Position numbers and translations under genes: made by a program. From NCBI GenBank assembly GCA_021776195.1, contig JAJFGK010000066.1:1-64000 (forward strand): a stretch of 64,000 nucleotides of DNA, given 5' to 3'. Shown piece after piece: positions 63,134 through 64,000 of this stretch (position 1 is its first letter; the number at the start of each line of letters is the position of its first letter). Origin of the DNA: Kiloniellaceae bacterium. GTDB lineage: Bacteria > Pseudomonadota > Alphaproteobacteria > Kiloniellales > Kiloniellaceae. The notes under the pieces are model-generated. The model worked only from the letters and a program-made list of their open reading frames with translations, searched no databases and was not told where the DNA came from.

Positions 63134-64000
63134 AGGGGCCAGCGGCTTCGTCGGTGCGGCGGTGGTCCGCGCCCTGGCGGCGCGTGGCGAGAGCCTGCGG
63201 GTGATGGTCCGCAAGACCAGCCGGCGCGACAACCTGGCCGGTCTCGAGGCCGAACCGGTCGAGGCCGACCTGAGCGACCCGGCGTCTCTGCGCCGGGCCG
63301 TGGCGGGCTGCAGCGCGCTCTATCACGTGGCCGCCGACTATCGGCTCTGGGCCCGGGATCCGGCGCCGCTCTACCAGATTAACGTCGACGGGACCCTGGC
63401 GCTGCTGCGCGCCGCGGGCGAGGCCGGGGTCGGGCGCATGGTCTATACCAGTTCGGTCGCCACCCTGGGCCAGTACGGCGACGGCCGTCCGGCCGACGAG
63501 ACCACGCCGGTCACCCTGGCGGCCATGGTAGGCCACTACAAGCGCTCGAAGTTTCTCGCCGAAGAGGCGGTGCGGCTTCTGGTGGCCGACGAGGGTCTGC
63601 CGGTGGTGATCGTGAATCCCTCGACGCCGGTCGGCCCCGGCGATATCAAGCCGACCCCCACGGGCCGGGTGATCCTGGAGGCCGCCAGGGGCAAGATGCC
63701 GGCCTTTGTCGACACCGGCCTCAATCTGGTCCATGTGGACGATGTCGCGGCGGGCCACCTGCTTGCCTTCGACCAGGGCCAGGTCGGCGAGCGCTACATC
63801 CTGGGCGGCCAGGATCTCTCCCTGGCGCAGATTCTGGGCGAAATCGCCCGCCTGACCGGCGGCCGTCCGCCGCGAATCCGCCTGCCGCGAGGGCCGCTCT
63901 ACCCGCTGGCCTATGCCGTGGAGGCCTGGGCCCGTCTGGTGCCCGGCGCGGCCGAGCCGCTCTTGACCGTCGAGGGCCTGAAGATGTCGCGCAAGAAGAT
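63117..64000 (+). CDS. hpnA: Hopanoid-associated sugar epimerase HpnA (cut by window end)
   Basis: The 294 visible residues form an extended short-chain dehydrogenase (NAD-dependent epimerase): TLVTGASGFVGAAVVRAL at the start, an NVDGTLALLRAA region, the catalytic Tyr-x3-Lys in GHYKRSK (Tyr141, Lys145), VIVNPSTPVGPGDIKPTPTGR and VHVDDVAAGHLLAF. This combination is characteristic of HpnA, found in hopanoid gene loci. Other hpn genes are expected beyond the window. ATG 63117 is the fourth unit of a 17-bp repeat; translation may pass from the nucleotidyltransferase stop through three six-codon frames by ATGA overlaps. The C-terminus is missing because the window ends. Confidence 0.92.
   Translation, partial: MTTLVTGASGFVGAAVVRALAARGESLRVMVRKTSRRDNLAGLEAEPVEADLSDPASLRRAVAGCSALYHVAADYRLWARDPAPLYQINVDGTLALLRAAGEAGVGRMVYTSSVATLGQYGDGRPADETTPVTLAAMVGHYKRSKFLAEEAVRLLVADEGLPVVIVNPSTPVGPGDIKPTPTGRVILEAARGKMPAFVDTGLNLVHVDDVAAGHLLAFDQGQVGERYILGGQDLSLAQILGEIARLTGGRPPRIRLPRGPLYPLAYAVEAWARLVPGAAEPLLTVEGLKMSRKK

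Overview
The window is a high-GC (mid-60s %) stretch of a bacterial chromosome with dense, mostly single-gene or short-operon coding. Several things point to an alphaproteobacterium of the Rhodospirillales/Kiloniellales kind: a hopanoid-associated sugar epimerase (hpnA), a class GN ('marine proteobacterial') sortase with its target protein, an alphaproteobacterial-type EF-G paralogue, an ECF42-type sigma factor, an aatA-type aminotransferase, and Gram-negative envelope genes (LpxR family, A2M/PbpC, MlaC family). This placement is inferred from gene content only; no rRNA or tRNA gene was seen.

Layout. 1-192: tail of an ISAs1-family transposase. 0.4-6 kb: MATE exporter and tlyA (overlapping), an LpxR-family outer-membrane protein, an MFS transporter and a methyltransferase. 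6.1-10 kb (minus strand): sortase target protein, class GN sortase and a secreted protein of unknown function. 10-13.5 kb: aminotransferase with a strong terminator, panE-like reductase, polysaccharide deacetylase. 13.7-21.2 kb: alpha-2-macroglobulin and PbpC, joined by an ATGA overlap. 21-31.4 kb: membrane protein, BenE transporter, GMC oxidoreductase with its Tat-exported partner, glyoxalase, RHH protein, an EF-G paralogue whose catalytic His is replaced, hydratase and VOC protein. 31.9-43.7 kb: two giant paralogous FecR-domain adhesin-like proteins, one with a vWA domain and RTX repeats. 43.7-46.2 kb: a YciI / ECF42 sigma / VOC / GFA gene string with a candidate ECF promoter. 46.3-51 kb: amino-acid oxidase-like enzyme, coiled-coil membrane protein, mechanosensitive channel. 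51.2-54.7 kb: rhodanese-metZ-class IV aminotransferase, then a third FecR-like protein. 54.7-61.5 kb: a minus-strand group of amidohydrolase, NitT/TauT-type ABC importer, Rieske oxygenase and a MetE-core methyltransferase that looks like a small catabolic/one-carbon unit. 61.5-64 kb: MlaC/HpnM-like protein, then divergently a nucleotidyltransferase and hpnA, which runs off the window.

Themes. Much of the window concerns the cell envelope: surface anchoring by sortase, giant adhesins, A2M/PbpC defence and repair, LpxR, mechanosensitive channel and hopanoid-linked genes. Sulfur/methionine metabolism is represented by rhodanese, MetZ and the MetE-like protein. A window-wide peculiarity is the number of short (14-18 bp) tandem duplications, in and between genes. 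The most striking is a fourfold 17-bp repeat of the hpnA start, which makes a chain of ATGA-coupled six-codon minicistrons.
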